The notes beneath the pieces are model-generated. The model was not told the DNA's origin, did not search any database, and saw only the letters and a program-made list of their open reading frames with translations. The position numbers and the translations under genes are program-made. A DNA stretch of 64,000 nucleotides, from contig NZ_JADDRL010000002.1 of the NCBI RefSeq assembly GCF_021538895.1, positions 153,972 to 217,971 on the forward strand, in the 5' to 3' direction. Positions 44,523-53,221 of this stretch are shown here, piece by piece. Position 1 is the first letter of the stretch, and each line of letters starts with the position of its first letter. This stretch comes from Streptomyces olivochromogenes. GTDB lineage: Bacteria; Actinomycetota; Actinomycetes; Streptomycetales; Streptomycetaceae.

Positions 44523-44754
44523 GCCGTTACGGCTTCCCCGGGACGGGGCGATCATCACGGCGGTACCGCGAGCCGGACGACCCTCCGCCGTCGGAGGGTG
44601 CCCCGACCGGGGCACGGAATCCAGCCGGACATGGGGTGTCGCGGAGTTGAACATCCGATTGTGGCAAGGAAGTTGGGCATCCATGGGCAGCGGACCCCGG
44701 TCCAACGATGCGTAAGTCGTCAAGGCTCCGCACATTCATTTCGGAGGTTCCGCC

Positions 44755-45612
44755 ATGTCCTCTCGCCCCGTCCGTCGCCGGGTGATACGCGCCGTCTCGA
44801 CGGTGACGCTGGTCCTCGGCACGGCCCTGGCCGTTCCGCTCGGCCTGGCCGGCGCCGCCGGCGCCGCGCCGTCCTCGGCGACCGCCGAGGTCAACCAGTA
44901 CGACTGGAAGCTCTTCTACACGGCCGCCCCCGGACAGACCAACAAGGCCACCGTCACCGCGTCGCTCACCGCGGACCGGACGGGCTTCGTCTACGTGATC
45001 GACGACGTCGTCCCGATCACCGCGGGCCACGACTGCGCCTACCCCGACAGCGCGGACCACACGAAGGTGTCCTGCACGGTCACCAGTGTCGAGAGCCAGG
45101 ACCCGTACCCCGCCCTGGCCATGGACCTCGGCGACGGCAACGACACGGTCGCCTACAAGAACAACACCGACCAGGTCTACTCCTACGCCCAGATCCTGCT
45201 GGGCGCCGGCAACGACAAGGCGACCGACTCCGGCAGCCTCGACGGCGCCTATGTCTCGGGCCAGGCCGGCAACGACACCATCTCGGTGGGCAAGGTGGGC
45301 CTGGCCTGGGGCGGTGACGGCAGCGACACGATCTCCGCGAGCGGCGGCGACAACATCGTGATGGGCGGCAAGGGCAACGACGTGCTGCGCGGCGGCTCCG
45401 GGGGCCAGTACCTGAACGGCGACGACGGCAACGACGCGATCTACGGCGGGGCCGGGGACGACACGCTGAACGGCGGCAAGGGCAACGACCTCATGTACGG
45501 CAACAGCGGCAACGACCGGATGTACGGCAACAGCGGGGACGACAAGCTGTACGGCGGGCCGGGCAGGGACATCCTCTCCGGCGGCCCCGGCCGCAACGTG
45601 GTCCACCAGTGA
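44755..45612 (+). CDS. Secreted RTX-like calcium-binding protein
   Basis: 285 aa. Signal peptide ends LAGAAGAA. The mid part is a beta domain with two cysteines (CAYPDSADHTKVSC), and the C-terminal half has GNDTISVG, GGKGNDVLRGGSGG, GNDAIYGGAGDDTL and GDDKLYGGPGRD nonapeptide repeats that bind Ca2+. No catalytic domain. It has no type I transporter nearby, so it uses Sec. Start ATG with GGAGG upstream. Confidence 0.88.
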   Translation: MSSRPVRRRVIRAVSTVTLVLGTALAVPLGLAGAAGAAPSSATAEVNQYDWKLFYTAAPGQTNKATVTASLTADRTGFVYVIDDVVPITAGHDCAYPDSADHTKVSCTVTSVESQDPYPALAMDLGDGNDTVAYKNNTDQVYSYAQILLGAGNDKATDSGSLDGAYVSGQAGNDTISVGKVGLAWGGDGSDTISASGGDNIVMGGKGNDVLRGGSGGQYLNGDDGNDAIYGGAGDDTLNGGKGNDLMYGNSGNDRMYGNSGDDKLYGGPGRDILSGGPGRNVVHQ

Positions 45613-45694
45613 CGCTCCGGCACCGACGGCCGGCCCGACCGGCCGACGGCTGACCGCCGGATTGCTCCGGTGCCGGATGAGGTTGGATGGGGGC

Positions 45695-45817
45695 ATGGCA
45701 AAGCGCGCGCGTGTCCGCGCCCCCGAGCTTGTCGGCAAGGGTGGCTGGCTGAACACCGGAGACACCCAGTACACCCTCGCCGACCTGCGAGGACGCATCG
45801 TCGACCTGGATTTCTGA
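45695..45817 (+). pseudogene. Original 5' end of the thioredoxin/NHL gene, cut by integrated element
   Basis: 40 codons: MAKRARVRAPELVGKGGWLN then TGDTQYTLADLRGRIVDLDF and a TGA that arises at the att junction. It matches the N-terminus of the protein encoded at 47857 in the order ARVRAPEL.GKGGWLNTG...L.LRG...VDF. If the element is excised at the TG core, the codons continue as ...DLDFWTFCCINCLH, i.e. the thioredoxin-like active site. So this is the displaced native start. Confidence 0.87.
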
Positions 45818-45828
45818 AAATCAACAAC
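45803..45828. other. attL: attL of serine-recombinase element
   Basis: Left half is host gene sequence (GACCTGGATTTC), then core TG (45815-45816), then element half AAAATCAACAAC. The complement of the element half, GTTGTTGATTTT, forms the right end of the element, giving a perfect palindrome in the reconstructed attP. Confidence 0.75.
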
Positions 45829-45859
45829 AGAGCACCGAACTTGCGTTCACACTGAGTGT

Positions 45860-47404
45860 GTGCACCAGGACACGATCTGTGACCTCTACCTTCGCCTGTC
45901 CCTCGACCGGGACGGCAAGACCGCAATCGAACGGCAGGAAGCCGACTGCCGTGTCTGGGCCGAACGCAACGGACTGACCGTCCGCAAGGTCCACATAGAC
46001 AGAGGGCGCTCCGGCTACAAGACCGTTGAGCGCAAGGGCTTCGACGCTGCGCTGGCGGCCGTCACGGCGGGGGTTGTCGGCACGCTGATCGTCTGGAAAC
46101 TGGACCGCCTCTCCCGCAAGGGCATCGGCCAGGTGGGCAAGGTGCTGGACGACATCGAGAAGTCCGGTGGCCGTCTCGTCTCAGTCGTGGACGGCCTTGA
46201 CACCTCGAACGCCTCGGCGCGCATGGTCGTCGCGATGCTCGCTGAACTCGCCCGGTCCGAGTCGAAGAATCTCGGCACGCGCGTCGGGCACGCGAAGCGC
46301 TACCTGCGCAGCAAGGGCCAGTGGATCGGCGGACAGCCCCCGTACGGGCTGCTCATCGACCCGAAGACCAAGAAGCTCGTTCACGACCCGGACCATGCCG
46401 TCTACGCTCGCCTGATCGCGGATGCAGCGCTCGCCGGGACATCGTTGGTCAAGATTGCCCGACTCCTCAACGAGTACGAGATCCTCTCGCCCAGGGGCGG
46501 GCAGTGGAACGCGGCCAGCATCATGCAGCTCCTGCGGTTACCTGCGTTCGCCGGCTTGATGCCGGAGACCGAGAGCATCGAGACGGATGACGGCGAGCGG
46601 AAGTACACCGGCAGGGTCTTCCCGTATCGCGATCCCGAGACGCTGGACACCGTCGAGATCGGCGAGGGGATCATCACGGTCGGCGAGCGTGAACAGATCA
46701 TCCGCACCTTGAAATCCAGGACGTTCGTGCATGCAGGAAAGCGGCGGTCGAAGCCCGAGGGGACGGCGTTGCTCACGGGACTCGTCTACTGCGCGGTTCC
46801 TGGCTGCGATCGCCGGATGCACCGTGTGGGCGGCAGCTATCAGCGCATGGCTCGCCGCGCGGGCAACCAGTGCATCGGAGCGTCGGCGCTGGCTGAGGCG
46901 GTTGACCAGTACGTGACGGAACAGTTCCTCACCAAGCTCCCAGCGCTCGAACCGAACGACCCGCTGCTTGTCGCGATCGCAGATCGCTGGGTGCACCGCG
47001 TGGACCCGGAGACCTTCGCGAAACGTGATGCGCTTACTGCCGAGATCCAGGACGAGGAAGCCCGCTTGGCTGATCTGGAGGACGCGCGCTACGTTCGGGG
47101 CGAGTTCAATGGCGCCGCAGCCGTGGAACGCTACAACCGGCTTTCGGAACGCCTGAGAGGGCGCATCGAGGGGCTGCGCGCCGATCTCCGCAATCTCCCC
47201 ATGCCATCCATGGACGTATCGCCGATGCTCGACAGGCTCACCCTGCGCGAGGCATGGGCGGATGCGACGAACGAAGACCGGCGCGGTCGGTTATCGCTCG
47301 CCATAGACCGGGTTGAGGTGAGCAAGGGAGTGCGCGGGCAGCGGATCATTCCTGAGCAGCGCATCCAGATCCATTGGGCCAAGCTGCCGGGCACCGGCAC
47401 CTGA
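45860..47404 (+). CDS. int: Large serine recombinase (integrase)
   Basis: 514 aa. The catalytic N-terminal domain has YLRLSLDRDGKTAIERQEAD with the nucleophile Ser14, and LIVWKLDRLSRKGIGQVGKV and MLAELARSESKN. A recombinase domain (WIGGQPPYGL, ...NAASIMQLLRLPAFAG) follows, then a zinc-ribbon-like region with CAVPGC ... QCIGASALAEAV and a coiled-coil (EARLADLEDARYVRGEFNGA), ending with a basic tail. It would catalyse site-specific integration at the TG core. No recombination directionality factor is evident. The GTG start has no clear ribosome site. Confidence 0.93.
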   Translation: MHQDTICDLYLRLSLDRDGKTAIERQEADCRVWAERNGLTVRKVHIDRGRSGYKTVERKGFDAALAAVTAGVVGTLIVWKLDRLSRKGIGQVGKVLDDIEKSGGRLVSVVDGLDTSNASARMVVAMLAELARSESKNLGTRVGHAKRYLRSKGQWIGGQPPYGLLIDPKTKKLVHDPDHAVYARLIADAALAGTSLVKIARLLNEYEILSPRGGQWNAASIMQLLRLPAFAGLMPETESIETDDGERKYTGRVFPYRDPETLDTVEIGEGIITVGEREQIIRTLKSRTFVHAGKRRSKPEGTALLTGLVYCAVPGCDRRMHRVGGSYQRMARRAGNQCIGASALAEAVDQYVTEQFLTKLPALEPNDPLLVAIADRWVHRVDPETFAKRDALTAEIQDEEARLADLEDARYVRGEFNGAAAVERYNRLSERLRGRIEGLRADLRNLPMPSMDVSPMLDRLTLREAWADATNEDRRGRLSLAIDRVEVSKGVRGQRIIPEQRIQIHWAKLPGTGT

Positions 47405-47441
47405 GCATCCTGGCAGGCGCCGCGCAGGAGAATGTGGCGAG

Positions 47442-47597
47442 TTGACTGGCTTCTGCTTCGGGAGCGAGCGTTCTAAAGGGGCGTTAAGCCCCGAGCCCAG
47501 CGGCGAGACCTGCCCGGCGTGTATGAGGCCGAATCAGTCGCTTGAGCGGTTGGTCATTTACGGGCACGTGAAATGCCCCAGGGGAGCGACGCGGTGA
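47442..47597 (+). CDS. Small Cys-pair protein (51 aa)
   Basis: TTG start with AGGAG 11 nt upstream. The frame reads LTGFCFGSERSKGALSPEPS then GETCPACMRPNQSLERLVIY and ends KCPRGATR. The CPAC motif and a further Cys suggest a zinc knuckle. Its TGA overlaps the GTG of the next gene, the pattern of actinophage or AICE small genes. Function unknown. Confidence 0.5.
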   Translation: MTGFCFGSERSKGALSPEPSGETCPACMRPNQSLERLVIYGHVKCPRGATR

Positions 47598-47860
47598 ACC
47601 CTATGGATCAGTACCAGAGCACCCGTGCTGAGGTCGAGCGCGTAGCCGCGCTTCTCCGTGCTGCCCTCATACGCGCTGGTGTGTGCTGCCGCTTCTGCCG
47701 CGCTACCGGCCGATGGCTTCGAGTGATCCGAATCCCGTCCTGCCTCAATGTGGGGTGGGTACGGTGGGTGTTTCCGGCTGGGATCAGCCCTGAGCAGGGG
47801 CGTTCGGGCTTCCTGCCGGTGGGAACCATCACCTACGGGGATGGCACCCTGGACGCATGA
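47594..47860 (+). CDS. Small hypothetical protein (88 aa), coupled to the NHL gene
   Basis: GTG start with GGGGAG 7-8 nt upstream. Begins MNPMDQYQSTRAEVERVAAL, a helical N-terminus, then GVCCRFCRATGRW (Cys cluster) and a C-terminal part rich in Trp/Val, ending GTITYGDGTLDA. Its stop overlaps the ATG of the downstream thioredoxin/NHL gene as ATGA, so it could provide ribosomes for it. No family recognised. Confidence 0.5.
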   Translation: MNPMDQYQSTRAEVERVAALLRAALIRAGVCCRFCRATGRWLRVIRIPSCLNVGWVRWVFPAGISPEQGRSGFLPVGTITYGDGTLDA

Positions 47861-49704
47861 ACGCTGCCTCTCCTGCCCCGCGACGTGCCCGAGTCCGTGC
47901 CCCCGAGCTGATCGGCAAGGGCGGCTGGCTGAACACGGGTGGGAAGGACCTGACGCTCGCGGAGCTGCGAGGTAAGTGCGTTGTTGTTGATTTTTGGACG
48001 TTCTGCTGCATCAACTGTCTGCACGTCCTGGACGAGCTGCGGGAGCTGGAGGAGAAGCACCGGGACACGGTCGTCGTCATCGGTGTGCACTCGCCGAAGT
48101 TCGTGCACGAGGCCGAGCACCGGGCGGTCGTCGACGCGGTGGAGCGGTACGGCGTGGAGCACCCGGTGCTCGACGACCCGGAGCTCGCCACCTGGAAGCA
48201 GTACGCCGTGCGCGCCTGGCCGACGCTCGTGGTGATCGACCCGGAGGGGTACGTCGTCGCGCAGCACGCCGGCGAGGGGCATGTGCACGCCATCGAGCGG
48301 CTGGTCGAGGAACTGGAGGCCGAGCACGAGGCGAAGGGCACCCTGCGCCGCGGCGACGGGCCGTACGTGGCGCCGGAGCCCGAGCCGACCACCCTGCGCT
48401 TCCCGGGCAAGGCCCTGCTGCTGCCCTCCGGGAACCTGCTGGTCAGCGACACCACCCGGCATCAGCTGGTGGAGCTAGAGGAGGACGGGGAGAGCGTCGT
48501 ACGGCGCATCGGCTCCGGCACGCGCGGGTTCGCCGACGGGCCGGCCGAGCGGGCGTCCTTCAACGAACCGCAGGGCCTCGCCCTCCTCGACGACACGTCC
48601 GTGGTCGTCGCCGACACCGTCAACCACGCCCTGCGCCGCCTCGACCTCGGCACCGGGGAGGTGACCACCCTCGCGGGCACCGGCCGGCAGTGGTGGCAGG
48701 GCTCCCCGACCTCGGGCCCGGCCCGCGAGATCGATCTCTCCTCGCCCTGGGACGTGGCGCTCTTCGGCGGCCGGGTGTGGATCGCGATGGCGGGCGTGCA
48801 CCAGCTGTGGGCCTACGAACCGGTGGCGGGCACCGTCGCCGTCGCCGCGGGGACGACCAACGAGGGCCTGGTCGACGGGCCCGCCGCCGAGGCCTGGTTC
48901 GCCCAGCCGTCCGGGCTCGCGGCCACCGCCGACCGGCTCTGGCTCGCCGACTCGGAGACGAGCGCCCTGCGCTGGGTGGACCTCGACGGTCAGGTCCACA
49001 CCGCCGTCGGCACCGGTCTGTTCGACTTCGGCCACCGGGACGGAGTAGCCGAACAGGCCCTGCTCCAGCACCCGTTGGGCGTCACCGCGCTGCCCGACGG
49101 CTCCGTGGCGGTCTGCGACACCTACAACCACGCCCTGCGCCGCTACGACCCCGCGAGCGGCGAAGTCACCACCCTCGCCACGGACTTGCGGGAGCCGAGC
49201 GACGCCGTCCTGGTCGGCGACGACATCGTGGTCGTCGAGTCGGCCCGCCACCGCCTGACCCGGCTGCGCCTGCCGGAGGAGGCGGTGCGGGTCGAGTCCG
49301 TCGCCCACCGCACCCGGCGCGCGGCGACGGAAGTGGCCCCGGGCACGCTCCGGTTGGACGTGATCTTCCAGGCCCCGGCGGGCCAGAAGCTGGACACGCG
49401 CTACGGCCCGTCCACTCGCCTCCTGGTCTCCTCCACGCCGCCCGAACTCCTGCTCAAGGGCGAGGGCGCGGACACGGATCTGGCCCGCACCCTGGAGCTG
49501 AACCCGGCGGTCACGGAGGGCGTCCTGCACATCTCCGCGATGGCCGCCTCCTGCGACGACGACCCGGCCAACGAGTACCCCGCCTGCCACGTCCACCAGC
49601 AGGACTGGGGCGTCCCGGTCCGCCTCACCGAGGGCGGAGCGGACCGGCTGCCGCTGGTCCTGGCGGGAATGGACGAGGGGGACGAGGCGGGCGAGACGGC
49701 CTAG
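47857..49704 (+). CDS. Thioredoxin-like / NHL-repeat protein with element-derived N-terminus
   Basis: 615 aa. Residues 1-46 (MNAASPAPRRARVRAPELIG..., ending VVVDF) are encoded by the integrated element and imitate the displaced native start. The native protein resumes at FWTFCCINCLHVLDELRELE, a CxxC thioredoxin/TlpA-type site, then AVRAWPTLVVIDPEG. From about residue 200 six or so NHL repeats (RHQLVELEEDG, LALLDDTSVVVADTVNHAL, LWLADSETSALRWVD) form a propeller. Cytosolic by lack of a signal; a redox or scaffold role is likely. The gene remains complete, which suggests selection for it. Confidence 0.88.
   Translation: MNAASPAPRRARVRAPELIGKGGWLNTGGKDLTLAELRGKCVVVDFWTFCCINCLHVLDELRELEEKHRDTVVVIGVHSPKFVHEAEHRAVVDAVERYGVEHPVLDDPELATWKQYAVRAWPTLVVIDPEGYVVAQHAGEGHVHAIERLVEELEAEHEAKGTLRRGDGPYVAPEPEPTTLRFPGKALLLPSGNLLVSDTTRHQLVELEEDGESVVRRIGSGTRGFADGPAERASFNEPQGLALLDDTSVVVADTVNHALRRLDLGTGEVTTLAGTGRQWWQGSPTSGPAREIDLSSPWDVALFGGRVWIAMAGVHQLWAYEPVAGTVAVAAGTTNEGLVDGPAAEAWFAQPSGLAATADRLWLADSETSALRWVDLDGQVHTAVGTGLFDFGHRDGVAEQALLQHPLGVTALPDGSVAVCDTYNHALRRYDPASGEVTTLATDLREPSDAVLVGDDIVVVESARHRLTRLRLPEEAVRVESVAHRTRRAATEVAPGTLRLDVIFQAPAGQKLDTRYGPSTRLLVSSTPPELLLKGEGADTDLARTLELNPAVTEGVLHISAMAASCDDDPANEYPACHVHQQDWGVPVRLTEGGADRLPLVLAGMDEGDEAGETA
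47983..48008. other. attR: attR of serine-recombinase element
   Basis: Element half GTTGTTGATTTT (47983-47994), core TG (47995-47996), then host half GACGTTCTGCTG. It lies inside the coding sequence of the downstream gene, so the right end of the element encodes part of a working protein (VVVDF). Confidence 0.75.
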
Positions 49705-49713
49705 GGACGGGTC

Positions 49714-49968
49714 CTAGATGCCGTACCCGTCGCTGTAGCCGTCGCCTCGGTGGTGGTGCCGCTCGTCCTCGACGACGGTCGTCGTGGTCGGCGGCACCAT
49801 GACCCGCCGGCGCCGTGCGATCCCGCTGAACGTGGCGACGCCGATCAGGCCCACGATCATCAGGATCAGGCCGACCAGATGGACGTTGACGCCCTGCATG
49901 TGCCAGTCGGTCGCGAACGCGAGGATGGCCCCCGCGGCGAGAAGGATGATGCACCCGCCGAGCCCCAT
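49714..49968 (-). CDS. Small membrane protein, DUF6458-like
   Basis: 84 aa. Two helices (LGGCIILLAAGAILAFATDW and VGLILMIVGLIGVATFSGIA) and a cytosolic basic RRRR patch followed by His/Asp/Gly-rich tail. The size and pattern match the Streptomyces DUF6458 family. ATG 49968 with GGAGG 8 nt upstream. Function unknown. Confidence 0.75.
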   Translation of the reverse strand: MGLGGCIILLAAGAILAFATDWHMQGVNVHLVGLILMIVGLIGVATFSGIARRRRVMVPPTTTTVVEDERHHHRGDGYSDGYGI

Positions 49969-50048
49969 GAACCTCGCCTCCTTCCGGTCCGGTGTCTTTG
50001 GTCGGGGGCGGGTACCCAGGGCCGCGGCGGGCATGCGGAGGACTCCGC

Positions 50049-51683
50049 TCAGACCACGTCGACGAAGTCCTCGCGTCCGGAGCTCACCAGGTGCGTGCTG
50101 TTCGGGTAGAGCAGCACCGCGACCCACGTGCCGTCCTTCGACGCCGTGAAGCCCTTGCTGAACGTGCCGTCCGTGCGGGTGGTCGCGTTGCCCATGTCGT
50201 ACCAGCTGCTGGAGCCCTTGGGCTTGAAGAGCATCTTCACCTTCTGGCCCGCGTAGGCCTTCCAGACGCCCGAGGTGTAGTGCTGCAGCTTGCCCTTGTA
50301 GGTGATCGTGCGGCCCTTGCGGACCGGCTCCGGCGCGGCGTTGCCGTCGATGATCCGGGTCGGCGTGCGGGTGGCGTGCACGACGTAGCTGTACGACTCC
50401 TGGAAGTCGCGGCTGCCCTTGAAGTGGGCCCGGTAGTAGCCCTTGTAGGGCGCGTCGAACGTGCCCTTGAACGGCGCGGCGGCGTCGGGGTCGGAGCTGC
50501 CCGGCGTGACCGTCTTCATGGTCTTCCAGCCGGTCTTCCCGTCGGCCGAGTACTGCAGCTCCACCTTGTCGACCACGCCCGGCGGCTGGTACCTGCCGGT
50601 GTTCAGGCCGCCCTTGGCGGTCAGCGCGGAGTACTTGTCCAGGCTCGCCGTGAAGTTGGTGAAGTACGTCTTCTGCGCGACGTAGACCTTGACCGTCTGC
50701 AGCTCACTGAACTTCAGGAACGTTCCGGTGAGCACCCGCACTTCGACCGTGCCGGACTTCGGCAGCGTCAGCTCTCCGGTGAAGCGGCCGTCGGCGCCGG
50801 TGACGGGCCGCGAGGCCACGCCGCCGAACTCGTTGGACCAGATCTCCTCCACCGTGGCTCCGGCCAGCGGTTTCCACGCCCCGTCGAGGTACACCTCGGC
50901 GGTCCCGGAGACCTTCGCCGCCTGCCCGGCCTTGACGTCCAGTTCGGCGGCGTCCAGGGTCACGCGCGTGTCCGACTGGACGGCCCTGACCTCGACGCTC
51001 TCGTTGGCCCTGGACTGGTACCAGGGATCGTCCAGCCGCAGCCAGGCGTTGACGGTGGCACTGGACGGGCTGGTCACGGTGTACACGGAGGTGAAACGGC
51101 CGTCGGTGCCGGTCGTGGTGGTCGTGTCGTCCCCGTTGGAGATCTCCAGGTCCACCTTCGCGCCCGCCGCGGGCGTCGTCTCGCCGGTGCGCGGGTCGGT
51201 GACGGTGAAGCCGCCGGTGACGGTGACGTCCTGGTGCTCGTAGTCCGGGTTCTGCGGCGTGGCCGCCAGATCGGTGAGGTTCGCTTCGAGCTCGTACTGG
51301 TAGGTGCCCTCGGCCGAGGTGGTGTCCCCGTCGGCGTCGGTCAGGTCGATCACGACGCGGTAGGTGCCGAGGTCGGCCAGGCGCAGCGGGGCGGTGGTCC
51401 GCCACGTGTGCGCGAAGCCGGTGCTGGAGTCCGGGGTGAAGTCGCTGACCTCGGTGACCTCCGGGGCGTCGGCGGCGGAGCCCGGCGCGTACAGGTGCGC
51501 GGTGATCGAGGTGATGGCGGTGTCGGACGAGGCGGACACCCACACCAGGCCGGCACCCGGGTGGTCACCGCTGCCGACGCCGTACAGCACCGGCGCCACC
51601 GCCGCGTGCGCGGCGGGTACGGGACCGAGCAGCAGGCCGGCCGCGACGGAGGCGCAGGCGAGCACCAGGGATCTTTTTCGCAC
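50049..51683 (-). CDS. Secreted Ig-like/CalX-type repeat protein
   Basis: 544 aa. The signal peptide starts MRKRSLVLACASVAAGLLLG and ends with VPAAHA. The mature protein has several beta-sandwich modules with repeated ...TDGRFT or GTFSKGF elements (e.g. GTDGRFTSVYTVTSPSSATV, GADGRFTGELTLPKSGTVEV, TRTDGTFSKGFTASKDGTWV). This resembles putative carbohydrate- or wall-binding Ig folds. No enzymatic motif. GTG 51683 was chosen because the signal begins there; a longer ORF upstream is on the opposite side of another gene. Confidence 0.8.
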   Translation of the reverse strand: MRKRSLVLACASVAAGLLLGPVPAAHAAVAPVLYGVGSGDHPGAGLVWVSASSDTAITSITAHLYAPGSAADAPEVTEVSDFTPDSSTGFAHTWRTTAPLRLADLGTYRVVIDLTDADGDTTSAEGTYQYELEANLTDLAATPQNPDYEHQDVTVTGGFTVTDPRTGETTPAAGAKVDLEISNGDDTTTTTGTDGRFTSVYTVTSPSSATVNAWLRLDDPWYQSRANESVEVRAVQSDTRVTLDAAELDVKAGQAAKVSGTAEVYLDGAWKPLAGATVEEIWSNEFGGVASRPVTGADGRFTGELTLPKSGTVEVRVLTGTFLKFSELQTVKVYVAQKTYFTNFTASLDKYSALTAKGGLNTGRYQPPGVVDKVELQYSADGKTGWKTMKTVTPGSSDPDAAAPFKGTFDAPYKGYYRAHFKGSRDFQESYSYVVHATRTPTRIIDGNAAPEPVRKGRTITYKGKLQHYTSGVWKAYAGQKVKMLFKPKGSSSWYDMGNATTRTDGTFSKGFTASKDGTWVAVLLYPNSTHLVSSGREDFVDVV

Positions 51684-51814
51684 GTGTGAGTCCCCCCACG
51701 AGACTGTTCCAGGACGCGATCGTTGAAAATCGAATCGCATCGTACGCTGAGGAAACCATCTCTGAACAGGTTCAAAACAAACGGTTTCGCGAGGGGAGGG
51801 CGGAGCGGCGGAAC

Positions 51815-53113
51815 TCAGCCTTCCAGGAACGCCGTCAGCGCGTTGGCCAGCAGGAACGGGTCCTCGGCGCCGCAGAGCTCGCGGGCGCTGTGCATGGACA
51901 GGATCGCCACGCCGATGTCGACGGTCCGGATGCCGTGGCGGGCCGCGGTGATCGGTCCGATCGTGGTGCCGCACGGCATGGAGTTGTTGGAGACGAAGGA
52001 CTGGAAGGGCACGCCGGCTCTCTCGCAGGCCGCCGCGAAGACCGCGCGGCCGGTGCCGTCCGTGGCGTAGCGGTTGTTGACGTTCACCTTCAGGATCGGC
52101 CCGCCGTTGACCCGCGGGTGGTGCGTCGGGTCGTGCCGCTCCGCGTAGTTGGGGTGGACCGCGTGACCGGTGTCGGAGGACAGGCAGACCGTGCCGGCGA
52201 ACGCGCGGGCCCGGTCCTCGTACGCGCCGCCGCGCGCGAACACCGAGCGCTCCAGCACGCTGCCGAGCAGCGGCCCGTCCGCGCCGGTGTCGGACTGCGA
52301 GCCGTTCTCCTCGTGGTCGAAGGCGGCCAGCACCGGGATGTACGGCAGTTCGGCCCCGGACGTCGCGAGGGCCGCCAGCGCCGCCGTGCCCGCGTGCACC
52401 GACAGGAGGTTGTCCATCCGCGGACCGGCGACCAGCTCCTTGTCGCGGCCCAGGTAGGCGGGCGGCTCCACCGAGTGGACCATCAGGTCCCAGCCGGTCA
52501 CCTCGCCCGCCGGCAGCCCGAGCTCCTCCTCCAGGAAGGCGATCAGGTCGCCGTCGCGCACGTCGTCGTCCAGGCCCCACACCGGTTGCAGATGCCGCTG
52601 CTTGTCGAGCTTGAGCCCCTCGGAGGACACCGACCGGTCGAGGTGGATGGCCAGCTGGGGCACCCGCAGCAGCGGCCGGTCCACGTTCACCAGACGGGTC
52701 GAGCCGTCCCGCAGGGTCAGCCGGCCGGCCAGGCCCAGGTCGCGGTCGAGCCAGGAGTTCAGCAGCGGCCCGCCGTAGATCTCCACGGCGACCTGGCGCC
52801 AGCCGTGCGCCCCGCTGTCCGGCAGCGGCTTGACCCGCAGGTTGGGGGAGTCGGTGTGCGCGCCGATGATCCGGAACGGCGTGTGCGGCGCGGCGTCCTC
52901 GGGGACGTACCAGGCCACGATCGCCCCGCCGCGCAGCACGAACCGGCCGCCGCTCGTCCCGTCCCACGCGTCCGTCTCCGCGACCTGCCGGAACCCGGCC
53001 TTCTCCAGTCGCTCGGCGGTGTTCGCCACGGCGTGGTACGGCGACGGGCTGGCCGCGAGGAAGGACATCAGGTCGTCGGTGTGGCCGCGGTCGAAGCGCG
53101 CTGATTGGGTCAT
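51815..53113 (-). CDS. apeB: M18 family aminopeptidase
   Basis: 432 aa. Zinc-ligand blocks: IGAHTDSPNLRVKP, AAFDHEENGSQSDTGADGP with catalytic Glu, and DTGHAVHPNYAERHDPTHHP. The N-terminus MTQSARFDRGHTDDLMSFLA is typical. A cytosolic dinuclear zinc aminopeptidase preferring acidic N-termini by family. ATG 53113 with AAGGTGAG 5 nt upstream; an earlier GTG is also in frame. Stands alone. Confidence 0.9.
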   Translation of the reverse strand: MTQSARFDRGHTDDLMSFLAASPSPYHAVANTAERLEKAGFRQVAETDAWDGTSGGRFVLRGGAIVAWYVPEDAAPHTPFRIIGAHTDSPNLRVKPLPDSGAHGWRQVAVEIYGGPLLNSWLDRDLGLAGRLTLRDGSTRLVNVDRPLLRVPQLAIHLDRSVSSEGLKLDKQRHLQPVWGLDDDVRDGDLIAFLEEELGLPAGEVTGWDLMVHSVEPPAYLGRDKELVAGPRMDNLLSVHAGTAALAALATSGAELPYIPVLAAFDHEENGSQSDTGADGPLLGSVLERSVFARGGAYEDRARAFAGTVCLSSDTGHAVHPNYAERHDPTHHPRVNGGPILKVNVNNRYATDGTGRAVFAAACERAGVPFQSFVSNNSMPCGTTIGPITAARHGIRTVDIGVAILSMHSARELCGAEDPFLLANALTAFLEG

Positions 53114-53161
53114 GGTTCTCACCTTAACGACGGAGGGGGGCCCGCTCCCCTTGAACGACGA

Positions 53162-53192
53162 GGGCCCGCTCCCTCGAACAGGGAGCGGGCCC
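53162..53192. terminator. Hairpin near the M18 start / acyl-CoA dehydrogenase end
   Basis: GGGCCCGCTCCC / GGGAGCGGGCCC with a 7-nt loop TCGAACA. It is downstream of the acyl-CoA dehydrogenase gene (leftward), so it can end that transcript. Confidence 0.65.
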
Positions 53193-53221
53193 GTCGCGGA
53201 ACCCGGGGGACGCGTGCCGGA

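Larger units (their letters stand above)
45815..47994. mobile_element. Integrated 2.18 kb element with large serine recombinase
   Basis: Bounded by TG core dinucleotides at 45815 and 47995. It holds the recombinase (45860-47404), two small coupled genes (47442-47860), and the first 46 codons of the replacement host gene. No phage structural, replication or transfer gene is present. Probably a minimal or decayed integrative element or prophage that has kept its integrase. Confidence 0.82.

Noticed and set aside
47563..47580. GGGCACGTGAAATG as a third parS site
   Set aside because: Only the right half fits the consensus; too many mismatches on the left.
51684..52967. Upstream extension of the Ig-like protein to 972 residues
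   Set aside because: The extension is antisense-frame reading through the M18 aminopeptidase gene and lacks a signal peptide; the true signal begins at 51683.
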